Assembly: GCA_014529385.2 (NCBI GenBank)
Contig: CM043944.1
Coordinates: 72,015,384 to 72,074,883, forward strand
Source: Adiantum capillus-veneris
Taxonomy: Eukaryota; Streptophyta; Polypodiopsida; Polypodiales; Pteridaceae
Direction: 5' to 3'
DNA length: 59,500 nt
The position numbers and the translations under genes are program-made. Every line of letters starts with the position of its first letter. Position 1 is the first letter of the stretch. Shown piece after piece: positions 44,164-57,088 of the stretch. Under the pieces are notes generated by a model. It made no database searches, had not been told where the DNA came from, and saw nothing but the letters and a program-made list of their open reading frames with translations.

Positions 44164-44406
44164 CTTCTTTGCTATTGTAATAGCTTTGTACATATGACAT
44201 TGTAATCTTTTAGGTACCATGCACTATGCACACTCCACATTTGCACCTTGTGATATCTAAGTCACTTGAATATTTTTACATAGATGCACAATTCACTTTC
44301 ACATCATCACCGCTGTTTCATATTTCACATTGTATAGGGGCTTGGGTTTTTCCCTTGAACTCCCCAATTTTTCATCCAAAGCTAGAGACCTTTGTTTGAG
44401 TGGGGG

Positions 44407-44569
44407 TGTTGGAGCTATATATGGCTCACTCTACTGAACTTGGTCTCACCTATATATTTGTATCTTGTCCTCAATATGAATCTGTCTTTGGGAGCGTATA
44501 TGGTGTGTCTCCTGTCTCGTCTCTCTCTCTTTCTCTCTACATCTCAATAGTTCTCTCTACATCTCAACA
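44407..44569 (+). repeat. Candidate copia 3' LTR
   Basis: After a polypurine-like GAGTGGGGG the sequence TGTTGGAGCTATATATGGC starts at 44407, with a TATA-like box, and CTCTACATCTCAACA ends at 44569. The 163-bp length and TG..CA ends suit a short copia LTR. No partner LTR is present because the 5' half is missing. The true end could also be downstream before 44760. Confidence 0.45.
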
Positions 44570-44759
44570 CTTTGGAGGCTTGGTGTGACCAAAAGATGAG
44601 AAATTTTACAAGTTTCTTATTTTTTCCATGTGTAGTAGGCCTTGAACTATAACCTCATGAAAGGATTTTACAAAATGAATGGATCTACTATGGTTTTGGA
44701 AGTTTTTTTCAAAACCCTGAAAGGACACTTTTATGTCCTGTTAGGTTACCAACCTAGTG

Positions 44760-47700
44760 TTAATCTTTATGAAATATGTCTTTGGTGTAGTATTTGAAAA
44801 GAAGAGAGTATATTTTCTCTCTTAATATCTTAAACTCATTCATATAAGCTCTATCTAATAGACTATTCAACAATCTTTCAAATCGTGCTAAACGAAAGAT
44901 ATGGCTTACTACATTCTTTTCGACTTTAAGAACTTCAAAATTTAGTCCTATTACATTCTCCCCTTATCAAAATTAACTCTGTCCTTGGAGTTGGAAAGAG
45001 GGGTTTTCAACATATAAAACATCAAATTCAATGTAAGAAGCATCTTTTACATGATACATTTCACTTAATGAAAATTTCAAGAAGAATCCTACTTCTAAGT
45101 TGTCTAACTCTACAATAAAATCGGTTTCTAGTTTTTTTTGTCCTCATATGTTTTCTTAGAACAAGATTATCTAAATAAATATATTTCGTTGGCATTCTCA
45201 CAAAATTTGATATTTCAAAGAGGAATTTACAAATACACACGAGTAATCATGATAATACAAATAATTCTTATGTAAACAAAATTTCATCTCAACCATCTCT
45301 CTTGATTTCTCAGTTTAATTTCAGGTTTAATTTCTCAGCCAGATTAGAGGATAATAATCAATGTGTACTACTCGAATCAATTAAGAAATTCAATTTCAAA
45401 TCTTAAATTGTATGCATGACTTTGATCATAGAAGCTTTCAAATGATGCATCAAATACATAAAGCATCATAAAGAAGAGTTAGATGACTTATCTTTATCAT
45501 TCGCATCGTCAATAGTCTCCAATTCAACCATCTTCGTACATATTTCCTTATCAATGGCTTTGTTCGGGCATTTGAAAGTCTGATGGCCTTACTCTTCTTG
45601 AAACTTGATTGATCTCGCAGCTTCTCCCACATCGTCATCGTCTTGATCATCGCTCCTCTTTCGTTTCTTCTTCTTTAATCCTTCATCTCCTGGAGACGGC
45701 GATGGATCATTTCCATGTTTAACTTTCATCTTCTCCTCCACTTTGTCTTCCTGCACCAGCTATTCTCTTTCCTTTATCCGCTTCCTCATATCTGTTAAGA
45801 TCTTCATTGAGCCATCGAATAATCTCCTCTTGTTCCTTCAATCACTGGTGATATGCTTCCATTGCTACCGCAGGATTGAAACCACTCTGATACCACTTGC
45901 CACGCGACACGAGAGAGCGCGCGAAATACATTGATAATAAACAAAGAATATACAGAGTACGCAGAGTAAACAAATGGAAATAAAGAGTCTGTATGGATAC
46001 AAAGTAATCATTACAAGAAGAGCATAGCTCGTTTCATAACCTCCCGACCACCCCCGAGCTATCTCAATCACACACTCTCTCTCAATCTCAATCTCAATCT
46101 TGTGTACAATCTCAATCTCAATCTCAAACTTGTGCACAATCTCAATCTCAATCACACTCTCACTCTCAATCTCAATTACAATCACACTCTCAATCTCAAT
46201 CTTGATCTCTTGATAGCAACAACGATCATAATCGAAATCGCAACACGATCACAATCCCAATATCATGACACCCTGCATCGTCTACAAAATAGCCAAAAGA
46301 ACATACTCGTGCAACCAAATCAACATGGTAATCAAATTCAAAACATCATTTTGTAACATCATAAAATATTATAATCACTTCTTGATTGGATCAAACAAAA
46401 GAGATATTACCTGTGTATATCTGTTTCTAAGCTAACCTGTTGCTGCTTGTAGGTTACCCTATTGCTGTTGGCAATTTGTCTCTGTCATAACTTGGTCAAA
46501 AGAACTCAAAACATAGACTTCCAAGTACCCAAAACGACGGGAATAGGTATGGTCTAAAAGGTTTCGTTAACAGAATTGTGAAAAACGTCTTTCTTTGGCT
46601 GAAAACGCTACTTTTAGGTTGCGACTCCTAAAAACACTATTTTTGGATCTCTGCTACTTTTTTAACTTATTTTAAGCCTACCCATGTATTTTAAGCTAAA
46701 ACACATAAATATGACACATTGATACTAATAAAAATATCAGTTTTAATTACATTTTTATTATACTGTTCATAGACAAACTATCTGTTGTTCATTAGTCTTT
46801 ATGAAATATGACTTTGGTGTAGTATTTGAAAAGAAGAGAGTATATTTTCTCTCTTAATACCTTAAACTCATTCATATAAGCTCTATCTAATAGACTATTC
46901 AACAATCTTTCAAATCGTGCTAAATGAAAGATATGGCTTACTACATTCTTTTCGACTTTAAGAACTTCAAAATTTAGTCCTATTACATTTTGGAAGATGA
47001 TTCATAAAGATTTAGTATACTTTAAGTTGTGGAAATTTATTTTTGTGTCGTCCATTTATCTCTCTCTCTAATTTTGTGAGGAATGCTAATCAAGTGAGAG
47101 TGATTAATTTAAATGATAACAAAATATCTATAATTTATTGAAACAATATTTATTAGTAAAAAGTAGCAAATGCTTTGCATTTTTTAAAGAAGCGTTGATA
47201 TTATAAAGCGTTATGGGTGCAAGAGGAGCTAGCATTTTGTATTGTGCACATTGTTGCAAGATAGCATTTGAAGAAACTAACATAAGTGCTACCATATGGT
47301 AAAATGTGGTCACACTTCACTCTATCATCCCCATGCCTCGACAAAAGATATCGTCCATGTTTGGCTTCTCATCTCTGATAGTGTTTGCTTTACATGGAGG
47401 TGTCTGCACAAATTTAGCACCTGAAGAAACTAACATAGTTGCTACCATCTGGTAAAATGTGGGCAAGATTAACTCTATCATCCCCATGTTTCAACAAAAG
47501 ATGTCCTCCCTATTTAACTTTTCATCTGTGACAATGCTTGTTTTACATGGAGGCCATGCATAACTTTAAGATGGAGCAATCTTTTTGTAGTTTCATGTTA
47601 GCTATTGTTTCAATTATGCTTAAATATTATTTTTCTCATATTATTGAGTTTTTATATAGTGTTCTTTAATTTGTTTTGACAAGCATTGTAGAGGGTAACA

Positions 47701-48101
47701 TCAAATATTGAATGTTTAAGTGAGTAACCTGGGTTATTGAAATTTTATATTGTGTTCTTTAGTTTTTTTTTCACAAGCAAAGTAGAGGGAAACACCAAAA
47801 CTTGAATGTTTAAACGCCTATTTGGGTTAAGTAATAGACACTGTAATATCCAGGGCTATAATAGTGGTAATAGATACGGTAATAAACGAGATAATAGATG
47901 GGGTAATATTTGAAATACAACCCCTCCCTCCCTCTCACTTCCTTGTCCAGCCCATTTTGGACTCTCCCTCTAGAAAACACAGTAAAAGGCCGCGGTAAAT
48001 GTATTGATATTTTCATAGTGGATGTGCATTGTTCTTCTAAATTTTTCTTTAGGGCAAAGCACGCTAGATAACACATTCATATGTTTATGAGGGATGATGT
48101 G
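44760..48101 (-). repeat. Segmental duplicate of 3029-6306
   Basis: It contains an LTR end (44760-44955), a gag-remnant interior (44956-45897), a full LTR (45898-46987) and the 1.1-kb flank (46988-48101), in the same order and orientation as 3029-6306. The junction between LTR and flank (TTACA then TTTTGGAAG) is identical. Left homology starts inside an LTR, at TTAATCTTTATG, directly after copia-derived sequence. Right homology ends at GATGATGTG. Confidence 0.9.
45898..46987 (-). repeat. LTR in the segmental duplicate
   Basis: It starts TGCCACGCGACAC (first bases changed from TGTCAC) and ends TTACA. Its hexamer stretch (about 46070-46203) is arranged differently from the copies at 363, 2336 and 4326. 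Confidence 0.85.
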
Positions 48102-48189
48102 CAAGTCATCTCAGATCCACATGCAATACTTGATGAATGTAAGCAAATATACTTTGAAAACATTTGAAATAAGGAAGTGGATGAGTCTC

Positions 48190-50355
48190 TTGAGAGGTAG
48201 CAGGCTATTGAGTTGTTGTTATTAGTGGTGGGTCCATGCATAGAAAAAATTAATGCCAAGAGATTGGAAGTATCATTTGAGGGAAAAGAGTGGGCTCTGA
48301 AGAAATTAAGCAATGAAAAGATCCCAAGTGCATGTGGTTTAACTAAGGAACTTTTGTTGGCATACTGGGGGCAGTGGAGCCCTCTCATCTTAGCAGTGAT
48401 ATATCACATTTGGTAGACACAATGCATGGAACCACTGTTGAAACAGGGACTCATCAAAATGCTACCCAGGAATACTTTTCTAGTCTGCTTATCAGATTGG
48501 AGACCAATAACAATGATGGGCATATTGCACAAATTGTTGGATAAGGCAATAGCTATTAGAATTTTAGCAATTCTGAGAAAACACCTACATGAGGCTCAAA
48601 TGAGGTTCATTAGGGGGAGATCTATACTAGAAAATATCATAACAATCATGTTGCAGATTGAGGCATGTAGGAAAACAAAACAAGAAGGTACTGCTATTGC
48701 AACTTGATTTTGATAAGGCCTTTGATTCTATTATCTGGGATTTTGTTGCATAGGTTATGAGAAAGCTTGAAACTAGAATCTCTTCATGTATTATGTTGTT
48801 GGGGTTGGTGGCATCCTCTAGAATTTTGGTAAATGAGAGATTACCTGGTGCTATTTCAATAGGAAAATCTATAAGGCAATAATGTTCACTGAGCCCTCTA
48901 TTGTTTGTTGTAGCCACTTATCCTCTGTTTTGGTTTTTGAGTGCTCAAGCTAAGGGGGTTTAATTGAAGGGGATGCAAGTAGGCCAAGAGCAGGTAGTGT
49001 CCTTGGGATTTGTTGATAATAACATTACATTTCTGCAGGCTCATAATGCAAACATTGGGAAATGCATGAACTATCTGAATATATACTCTAGCTGTAGGTC
49101 TGGAGATTAACTTGGGTAAATCTAGTTTGATAGATGTCTCAACTGAAGAGTTTAATAATCTCATCTGGAGGGGAAAAATAATCTGTTGGGGCACAGTATT
49201 CAGGCATCTAGGCTATTCAATTGGGGCCGATGTTTCTGTATTCAAGAATCTAGGTTATCTAATTGGGGTAGATGTTTCCTCTACCCCGGTAACTGACTAC
49301 CTAGGTAGAGGACAGAGTATGCACTGAAACTGCTAGTTGGCATTATGATGAGTGGCCTTTTCATGTGAGGGTTAGGATTTTACAATCTATTATGGTACCT
49401 TACTTGCTTCACTTCTTACCTCTGTTGGACTGGTTGGATACTGCCTTGAATAGAATCAGGTCTATGTATTTGAAGTTTTTGTGGGGCTCATCTAATAAAG
49501 CATGGTTGACATGGGATTTTGTTGCAATGCATGTTGACATGGGAGGATTGGGAATTTAAACTTGAAAATTCACATGCGGGCTAGAAGAGCCACTCTTGTC
49601 AAACACATATGAACTAAGATAATGGCTGGTGTAGATTGCTTTGGCTTTTTATTGATAAGGAAATCGTCTATTTTCATGGTATTTGGGACATGGGTTCTTG
49701 GGATAAGTTCAAGCTCTGTGGGTCAACTAGGAATATGTTAGTGAAGTCATGGAAAAATGTTTCTGCGAAGCTTGGTAGAGAGAGAAGCACAAATAACTCA
49801 GTAGGTGTGGATTTTTATTTTTATTTTTGTTTTTAGAAAACCTCGTGCCTTGCTTATGGGAAAGAAAGCCCTCACCCTCATTAAAAGAGGGGTCAATTTA
49901 ATTGAACAAGTTGTGGACTCTAACAACGAGTTGGTTCCATTTCTGGTTTCTAGGAGGATCTTCATATTGGACAATGGTCTCAGGGTGCCATGGGGTTTAT
50001 TGCCTGCATGTGTGTTTAGCATTCAAATACCTTGCAACTAGGATAGACTCATAGCTTCAAAGATTGGGAGTTGCCTAACTCTTGCGCTAATTGGTGGACA
50101 TCTCCTACTAGTGTTTTCTACAAGAAGTTGTTGCCTGATAGTTCAATACATGACCAGTGTAACATGATTTGGGGATTCTCTAATAGTAGCCAATGGTGGA
50201 TGCAGAGGATTCAACTTGTTTGGAACATGCACTATGTCCACAAACACAAATTTTTTATGTGAAGAGTCATGAGAGGTGCTTTACCATCCAGGAATTATAA
50301 TTGGTCAGGAAAAAGAAGATGTACAAACATAAAGTAATGTAATATATACAAAAGC

Positions 50356-50358
<3 letters not shown>
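48190..50358 (+). pseudogene. LINE (non-LTR retrotransposon) reverse-transcriptase remnant
   Basis: The frame at 48426-48707 has the LINE RT order SDWRPITMMGILHKLLDKAI, then RFIRGRSILENII, followed after a frame change by LDFDKAFDSIIWDF and by FVDN where FADD is expected (about 49010-49025). Downstream pieces (LDWLDTALNRIRSMYLKFLW, then KAWLTWDF and MGGLGI, 49430-49559) match the post-RT region of plant LINEs. A later piece near 50190-50260 resembles the end domain (QWWMQRIQLVWNMHYVHKHK). Many stops and shifts; no endonuclease is seen. It ends just before a GA microsatellite. Confidence 0.75.

Positions 50359-50414
<56 letters not shown>
50359..50414. repeat. (GA)n microsatellite
   Basis: A 56-bp pure GA run directly after the LINE remnant. 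It may derive from the simple-sequence tail that some LINEs carry. Confidence 0.9.
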
Positions 50415-50416
<2 letters not shown>

Positions 50417-51452
50417 CCGACATTCCATCCAGTGTCAATGGCCCTTTAGTGATGATCTATTTAAGTTTCTTTTTGGAGTGCCTATAAATATCATTGGGTT
50501 CCCCCCTATCATGTTTATGATCAACAAAGGCCTTTTGTTTATGACGTCATCCACTCTTCTTGCACCTTGATCTTTTTAGATAAAGGGTAGCACTTCGTTC
50601 CTTTAAGGCACTCAAAACTGACTTGAGAAGCCTTTTGACAGAAAGTGTTGACAAGTTTCGACACCTTGCCAGAGAAACACTTGACAATGTTTCTTCTAGA
50701 AAATCACAAAACATTTGCTCATAGTTGAAGGCTATCATGTAGCATGCTCACAAGCAATGAGGCACAACATAAAAGTTGACGAGAATGTACTATACAAAAA
50801 GGTGGTTCATGATCGAGTATGGTGCCCAATTTCCTTGTATGGGAAATCCTTGTAATAAAGGAAGAACTATTGATGATTAGCTAAGGGGTAAACCATGGCT
50901 ATTGGAATTCAGCATTTGGACTACATAGATGAAAATCAATAGGTCATTTTAGAAATCTAATCCAACGAGATCATTGCAAGAGACACACATACAGACCCAA
51001 GACACAAAGTAGCTGTGATGTTTGCAAAATACCAAACCAAGAGAGACATTAGGAAAATTTTGAACTCATTTTTGGGCCTTTTAAGAGTGCCACATCATCA
51101 AAGTTGTACAAAAGAAAGCAACCCGGTAGAGCCCTCTAGATATTGCTTAGAATCCCATGATATGACCTATCATTGTAAAGTTCTTGAAAAATGGATTCTA
51201 AAGAGGCAAGGTCCAAAAATTTTGGATGACTTCTATGAAAGTTATGCCATTTTTTTTCAATCAGCCAGGTTTTGTTATCGTTACGGTAATCTAAAATCAC
51301 TTTTCTCTAGATCCACATGAAGGCAATGTCCGATACATGCATGCTATATATCAATAGATAGCATTTGAAGAGTAGATTCTAAATATCCAACCTCCGACAA
51401 GTTTGGATCTTATTTGCAAAAAAATTTACTGATCCCCACATTTTGAAAGCTA
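50415..51452. other. No gene seen
   Basis: The largest frames are about 100 codons and match nothing I recognise. The sequence continues after the hAT element at 55281, so both parts were one stretch before that insertion. Confidence 0.4.
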
Positions 51453-51460
51453 TGCCACAT
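51453..51460. other. hAT target duplication, left
   Basis: TGCCACAT, identical to 55273-55280. Joining the flanks at one copy restores TATGCCACATCAACAATT. Confidence 0.9.
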
Positions 51461-54400
51461 CAAGGTGGAAAGGTACGTAAGGTACGGTACATGTTTGGTA
51501 CATACTGTGCGTAGTACCGAATGGATTGAGTGGTAAGGTGCGTAAAATTCGTAAGTTTTTTTTCAAAAACGTCAAAAACCTACAATAGGGTCCATACTTG
51601 ATAATAAATTCATAAGTATCACTTCTAGGATATTAGCTCACTGTTCTACTATCCAAGGCTGTCATAAATAGACAATCCAAGGCGAGTCATGACCACTTTC
51701 TCGACATTCAATATTCACAAAAAAATACAATTCAAAGATTCAGTTCTCTCTCAAATATACTTCAAAAAACTTCAAACTTCAAACTACAGAGAACTTCATA
51801 TTCATCATGATTTGCACACTGTATAGTATTCGACAAACGAGACTTGAAACTTGAGAGGCAATACAATTCATAAAGTACTGAAATGACACAGAATCATAGA
51901 TGGTAGACCCGGGACCGTAATCTCATCAAAATACCAAGATGAATCATGATAGAATCCATACCAAAAAAATGACATCTAATAAACGATAATCCACAAAGAA
52001 AGCCACAAGTCCCGACTCAGCAAAACTACGAAGCATGCTAGCAGTTGCACTGCTGCAAAGTACATACTACTAACTGAATGAGAATCAAAAATCCACATCA
52101 GACTCTGAAGATGAGGAGTCCATGTTTCCATATGTCAAGACATTGCCCTCCTCATCAAACTCTGGCTCAGTAGTGGTGGGATCTCCTGAAGCACCCGGCT
52201 CCAGCTCAAGTGGGTCGTCCTCCTCTGAAGTCTGAATGAGGCGCACTGCCTCATTTGCTCGAACATGGCTACTACGCACACGCAGCTTCCCTCGCCAAAT
52301 GCTCTCCCGTCGTGCTCTCTCTGGATCTCTAGTCTCCAGGCGAAGAGGGATGTTGTGAGATCGTGCTCGGGACCGAGTGACCCGCCGATCCACACTCTCA
52401 AGCTCTCTATGGAGCTCTCGTAGGATCTCCTCCTACTCATCTCTGATCCGGCACTGCATCTCCTCCGCAGTAGGGTCTGGAACCATCTTGATTTCAGTCG
52501 GATCTACCTGCTCATAAGTACAAGTAGCCAAGCGTCGACTCACAAGTTGAGAGTCTACTAACCAAGTAACATTAATCTTTTAAAACTTACCTTCTTGGGT
52601 GACCCCAAAGCATGAAATCTACGCACGAGCTTCATGTTCACTCGGCAGTAGACCAACTTCTCCAATTGCGTAGTGGTCAAGCGGTTTCGAATCTTCGTGT
52701 GCACAAGAGAGTACGCGCTCCAATTGCGCTCACAAGCGACAGCTGAGCAATCCTATGGACAATGGACATTCACATGAGAAATGGGAACATTCAGCATATG
52801 AACATTGCCAAATGAGCATTGATAACCACGAAAACATCCAAGAGATTATAATACCTGTGAGAGAATGCGTAGTGCAAGTGTGGCCAAATTTGGATGACCC
52901 GCTCTTCCATAGTTTTGCCACCAGCTGAGTGGAAGCTTGGTAGCTTCCCGTCTCAAGGACACACTCCTCAAGAAAGACGGTCCCAAATTGTTCATATAGC
53001 TGCTCATCTTATTGTCGACCTCCAGTTGCTCATCTTCAGTGAACATAATGTCCATATGCCCTATCGTAATGTAAGCAAACTACTCTCTGTAAAAAGCTAT
53101 GGAGTCTTGTAGAGAGGATGGAGTATAGCAGCCATCCCATGAATGGGACGATGCATATATATCCATCGGGTCTCCACAATGGCAAGAATGTCATCCCGCC
53201 TGCAACTCACAAGTGACAATACTTCAGAGTTAAGATTAAAAACAAATACTTGTTCCAAAGATCAAGGCTGAGCCAAAATATGATACATGACACGAAGACT
53301 TATCGCTCTGATGTCAAGGAGGCACATGCTGCTATGTGCTGCTTCATCTGCATAAGCAGATGATACACAAGGCCAAGACTGGATCCCTCCATGTCTGTCA
53401 CACGCAAGAGAACGTAGAGAGGCTGGAGAGCCACTGCCAAGGAGTGCACCTCTGCCCAGAAGCTCTCATCCAAAACTTTCCTCTGTATGTACTTGGTATG
53501 CTCAGTCTATGAATGGTGCATCAATTGCCACTTAGGGTTCACGACTGTCTGCAACAGTGGATCCCTCAATCTGTAAAGCCTCTGAAGTACTAGGTACATT
53601 TATGAAAACCTAGTCCTCGAGGGACGCACCATGTCTAGTGTACTGTGACTCCTGAATATAGCAAATGCCTGATGGTTTTTGCGGAAGAAAGTAGTCATCT
53701 TCGCCGCATCAGAAACAATAGGCTTTACCCAAGACAGCTTGCCAATATCCTCCATGAGCAAGTCGAGGCAATGTGCAGCACATGGAGTTCGAACTATGTG
53801 AGGGAACTCTGCCTCAACCATCTCCCCCATAGACTTGCAGTTGGATGCATTGTCCGTGACAACCTGCAAAACCATACGAACAAGGTGGATTATTACTTAC
53901 AAGATACAACTACTAAATAGTAAAAATCAAAAGAGTGAAGACTGATTAGAGATAGCGTATACGAAGTGAGAGAGAGCCATGGATTGTGGAATACCTGCAC
54001 CACATTATCCTTCCCGACCTCCTTGATGGCCGTCCGAATGTGCCCAAAAATGAAATCCACATCAATGCGCTCACCAGCCTTGCCCGCGTCCACGGCACGT
54101 GGGAAGTATGTACCAAGGCAAGAGGAAACAAGAATGTTGATAATGTGGCGTCTGCGAATATCACTCCACCCGTCAGAGATGATGGTACAACCAAACTGCT
54201 GCCACCCAAATTTCACTGGGACTCTCGCTGCTCATCTAACATGGATGTGCGCATCTTTTGATAATCCAAGCCACTCCAAGAATCTATGGCACCAACTTGT
54301 GCAATGGCTCGAACCATTCGCTTCCATTGCTCTGTCCGCAAGACATTAAATGCAATGTTGCACTCTATGAGAGTGTGAGAAATCTCTGTCTGTGCAATCT

Positions 54401-55272
54401 TTTGCCGCTCTTTTACCCAAGACTGTGCATGGACACGTGAAGGCAAAGTAGACTGTGTATACACGTATGTCTCTTGATCTGTATCCTCATCTACATCTTG
54501 AGAACAACGAGCCCTTTTCTTGTTGTGTCCCTGTATGTGAAAAATCTGTAAACAATGCATCCTGCAAGGCATCCTGTGTTGCCTGATTTTCTTTCTTACC
54601 CTTGGACGAGGGAAGACCCCCTCCCGGGAAGTGCTCCAACCTCAAAGAATCCTTTATCGCTGGCGGAATAAGCTTGCACCCTCCACACTGGCCAGTAGTG
54701 CCAATGCCAGTAAGGTGCCTCAACATACGCGTCACCGTACTTGTCTTCTGTTTTCCACAATATTTGCAGGCCCAAGTACGTGTTCTTGATCCTTCTTTCC
54801 CTCTTGTATTTACCACCGCAATGACAGTGGTGTGTGCGCTCCAGACTAGGTTGGGTTTGCAAGGCATGGTGTACCTACAGATTGGTGAACAAAAACATTG
54901 ATACTATCGCGATAAACACACAAGGTATGAGTGAGGGAGACGGGAGAGACTCACGAGGACGAGCACTTACCTTTACCGCGCACAAAGTTGCGCTGCAGGT
55001 GAGTTTGCAGAGCTCTGTCTGCAATAAACAGGCGCCCAAACTCTCTCTGTAGTACTGTGGAGTCAATAGTTTGCAATAAACAGGCGCCCAAACTCACTTT
55101 GTCTCAATAACCAGGCGGCCAAACCCCCAAAACAGAGGCGAAATTAAATCCGAAAACGCGAAGGGAATATTCGTTTTGTTTTTTCTATTTTTTGGTACAG
55201 TACGGATCCGTACCGTACTGTATGGACGTATGGTACCGTACGAATTCGTACGTACGTACGGATCCTACCTTG
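51461..55272 (-). mobile_element. hAT DNA transposon with 8-bp target duplication
   Basis: The element starts CAAGGTGG and ends CCTTG, so the ends are short inverted repeats (CAAGGT). The flanks TGCCACAT (51453-51460 and 55273-55280) form a perfect 8-bp target duplication, the hAT hallmark. Both subterminal regions are rich in GTAC-type words (GGTACGTAAGGTACGG on the left, CCGTACTGTATGG..GGTACCGTACG on the right). Length is 3.8 kb. A transposase with introns lies on the minus strand. Confidence 0.9.
52085..54867 (-). pseudogene. hAT transposase (BED finger, DUF659, dimerisation domain), intron-bearing
   Basis: ATG 54867 begins a protein with a BED-type finger (WACKYCGKQKTSTVTRMLRH). A frame change near 54530 precedes the central part. 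The DUF659-like catalytic core (GCTIISDGWSDIRRRHIINI) ends at a splice donor at 53995 and resumes at 53863 with VVTDNASNCKSMGEM and CAAHCLDLLMEDI. Further on are the hAT C-terminal dimerisation motifs HPNLATLALRILSQ (ending 52855), an intron (52753-52854), and DCSAVACERNWSAYSLVHTK (from 52752), then an acidic tail to 52085. Several in-frame stops (for example after RTRFS at about 53600, and a TAG near 52434) and the frame change suggest the enzyme is inactive, unless some lie in introns I cannot place. Confidence 0.8.
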
Positions 55273-55280
55273 TGCCACAT
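55273..55280. other. hAT target duplication, right
   Basis: TGCCACAT directly after the right end CCTTG of the element. Confidence 0.9.
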
Positions 55281-55331
55281 CAACAATTCTTACAAGGCCC
55301 ATTTTTGAGTCCAAACTTTTCCTATTGAGCA

Positions 55332-55480
55332 TGAAAAGCATGTAAAATTATTTCAAGGATAGCAGAGAATAGAGAGGGGTCATCTAATTTTTCAAAAAGT
55401 CCTTGATTCTTGCAATAAAATTAGGATTTTGAAAAATCGAGGCTCGACAGTGCCGTAGCGTTGCGGGGAGGCGGGCACAT

Positions 55481-55527
<47 letters not shown>
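55332..55527. repeat. Dispersed repeat with (CT)n end, copy 2
   Basis: It resembles 10823-10998 (see that entry) and ends in a 46-bp (CT)n tract at 55482-55527. It contains an extra AT-rich insert at about 55385-55440 compared with copy 1. Confidence 0.5.
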
Positions 55528-55529
<2 letters not shown>

Positions 55530-55617
55530 ATTTACTTGGTGAGCCAAGGCTCTTTCTCCTTATCTGATCGCACAAGCCACCATGTGGAGACTTCTGACTG
55601 GCTACTTTTCACGCTAC

Positions 55618-55870
55618 CACTACAAGAGGTTGTGTGCTCTTGTGACGCTGTTAGCGACGGAAATACACTGGGTTTTTATAACCCTCGGCGTCGCTAAAAC
55701 CGTCGCTACGAGAGCGTCGCTATATGCGACGCTATAACCGTCTATATGACCGTTGCTATGACCGTCGCTATATAGCGACGATTATAGCGACGTTTACACA
55801 GAAGTCTATAGCGACGCTCGTAGCGACGCTACAGAGCCATAAATAGCGACGGTTATAGCAACGCCCGAGA
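55618..55870. repeat. CACTA terminal and subterminal repeats
   Basis: After the terminal CACTACAAGAGG, the 7-mer AGCGACG occurs six times in plus and four times in minus orientation between about 55649 and 55855, often as facing pairs (CGTCGCTATATAGCGACG). Such subterminal repeats bind the TNPA-type protein in En/Spm elements. A further inverted repeat (AGGGCATTGAATGCCCT) lies at about 55888-55904. Confidence 0.9.
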
Positions 55871-56244
55871 CAAACTTTTTTTGGTGACAGGGCATTGAAT
55901 GCCCTGCCACCCATCAATCATATTGTACTTGATTCACTTTTTAAAAAAAGTGCAAGGGTAGATAATAGACCCAAAATAGTCACCCACAAGACGCATTGTT
56001 TGCAAAATTGACAAGCGTAAAATTGACAATTGTACACATCATAGGCAAAATGAATTGATTGGCAAATGTAATAATGACAATTGTACAACATCATAGGCAT
56101 AAAGAATTGATTGGCAAAATGAACTGCGGTGACAAATGTAATAATATACATGGTTCAATAAGACGTATAAAATCCGTCTCATGATACATAAGCTATGAGA
56201 AACCCTAAACTAATGCTATCTAGCTACGGCTAAACTGACGTCAT

Positions 56245-57041
56245 CTAGTCAGACGTCTCATCGCGTCCAAGCAGCGTATCTGTCGGATTCTGCAAAAAAA
56301 GACAATAAGACAGCTTTCAGTAAGTATAAACATATAACGACATTTATAAAACAATACAAAAAATAGAAAAGAGTAAACCCTAATACTAACCATGCCGCCG
56401 CGAGAACTGAGAATGTCCATCAGGGCGTTTAAGCCCTTCCTGCCTGCGTACTCGCGCTCGTACGGTGTGGGATCACGTCCTGTCATCGACCACTGTCAAA
56501 ACATACAAAGAATTCATTATGTTAGAATTAAAAAACTCATAAACCCTAAACTATCGAACATAAAGAGCAATGCGAAAACACTTACAAAATCGGCCTCAAA
56601 TGATGCCCATCCACCGCTCCCCAAGTGGTGCGAGCTCCCTGCCTCTACTGGCGCTCTGGCTGCATCCTTTTGTTGCTTCCACTTGTCGGGATTCTCGCGC
56701 GCTGCTTTCTTCGCATTCTTGCAATCTTCTTTGGCCAGCCAATCTGGCCTGTTCCACCCATGCTTGATTGCTTTTTGCACTTCGGAACGCTTGTGTTTGC
56801 AGTATTCGCGCATTCGAATCTTCATCAGGTCTTCATTGAAGCGCTGATCCCGTGTTGGAACGGAAAACTCATCATGAAGTATGCTGATGACTCTGTTTTT
56901 TAAATCACTTGGTACTTCACTCCATTTGTTTAGTATGTAGTGTCTAAACAGCTGAGAGCAAAGACCACGCATGCGCGAGATCACCTTCTTGCCGTCATCA
57001 TCCATGATGATGCTGCCGCTGAAGTCGACGGAGTAAGGCAA
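56245..57041 (-). CDS. CACTA accessory protein (TnpA/Ptta En/Spm-like), three exons
   Basis: Exon 1 runs from about 57041 (no clear in-frame ATG before the internal MDDDGKK at about 57004) to donor GTAAGT after 56586. Exon 2 is 56492-56391 and exon 3 is 56289-56245, ending TAG. The joined product ends WASFEADF, WSMTGRDPTPYEREYAGRKG, NPTDTLLGRDETSD with phase kept at both junctions. Exon 1 contains SEVPSDLKNRVISILHDEFS and a basic stretch CKNAKKAARENPDKWKQQKD. This is the layout of plant transposase Ptta/En-Spm proteins, which bind element ends. The 5' end may be spliced to upstream sequence; a TAA lies in frame near 57104. No internal stop is present. Confidence 0.65.
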
Positions 57042-57088
57042 GCCCTCTGGCCGGTGACGCGTGAACCTGGGTGTCCCGGCAGGGGTCT

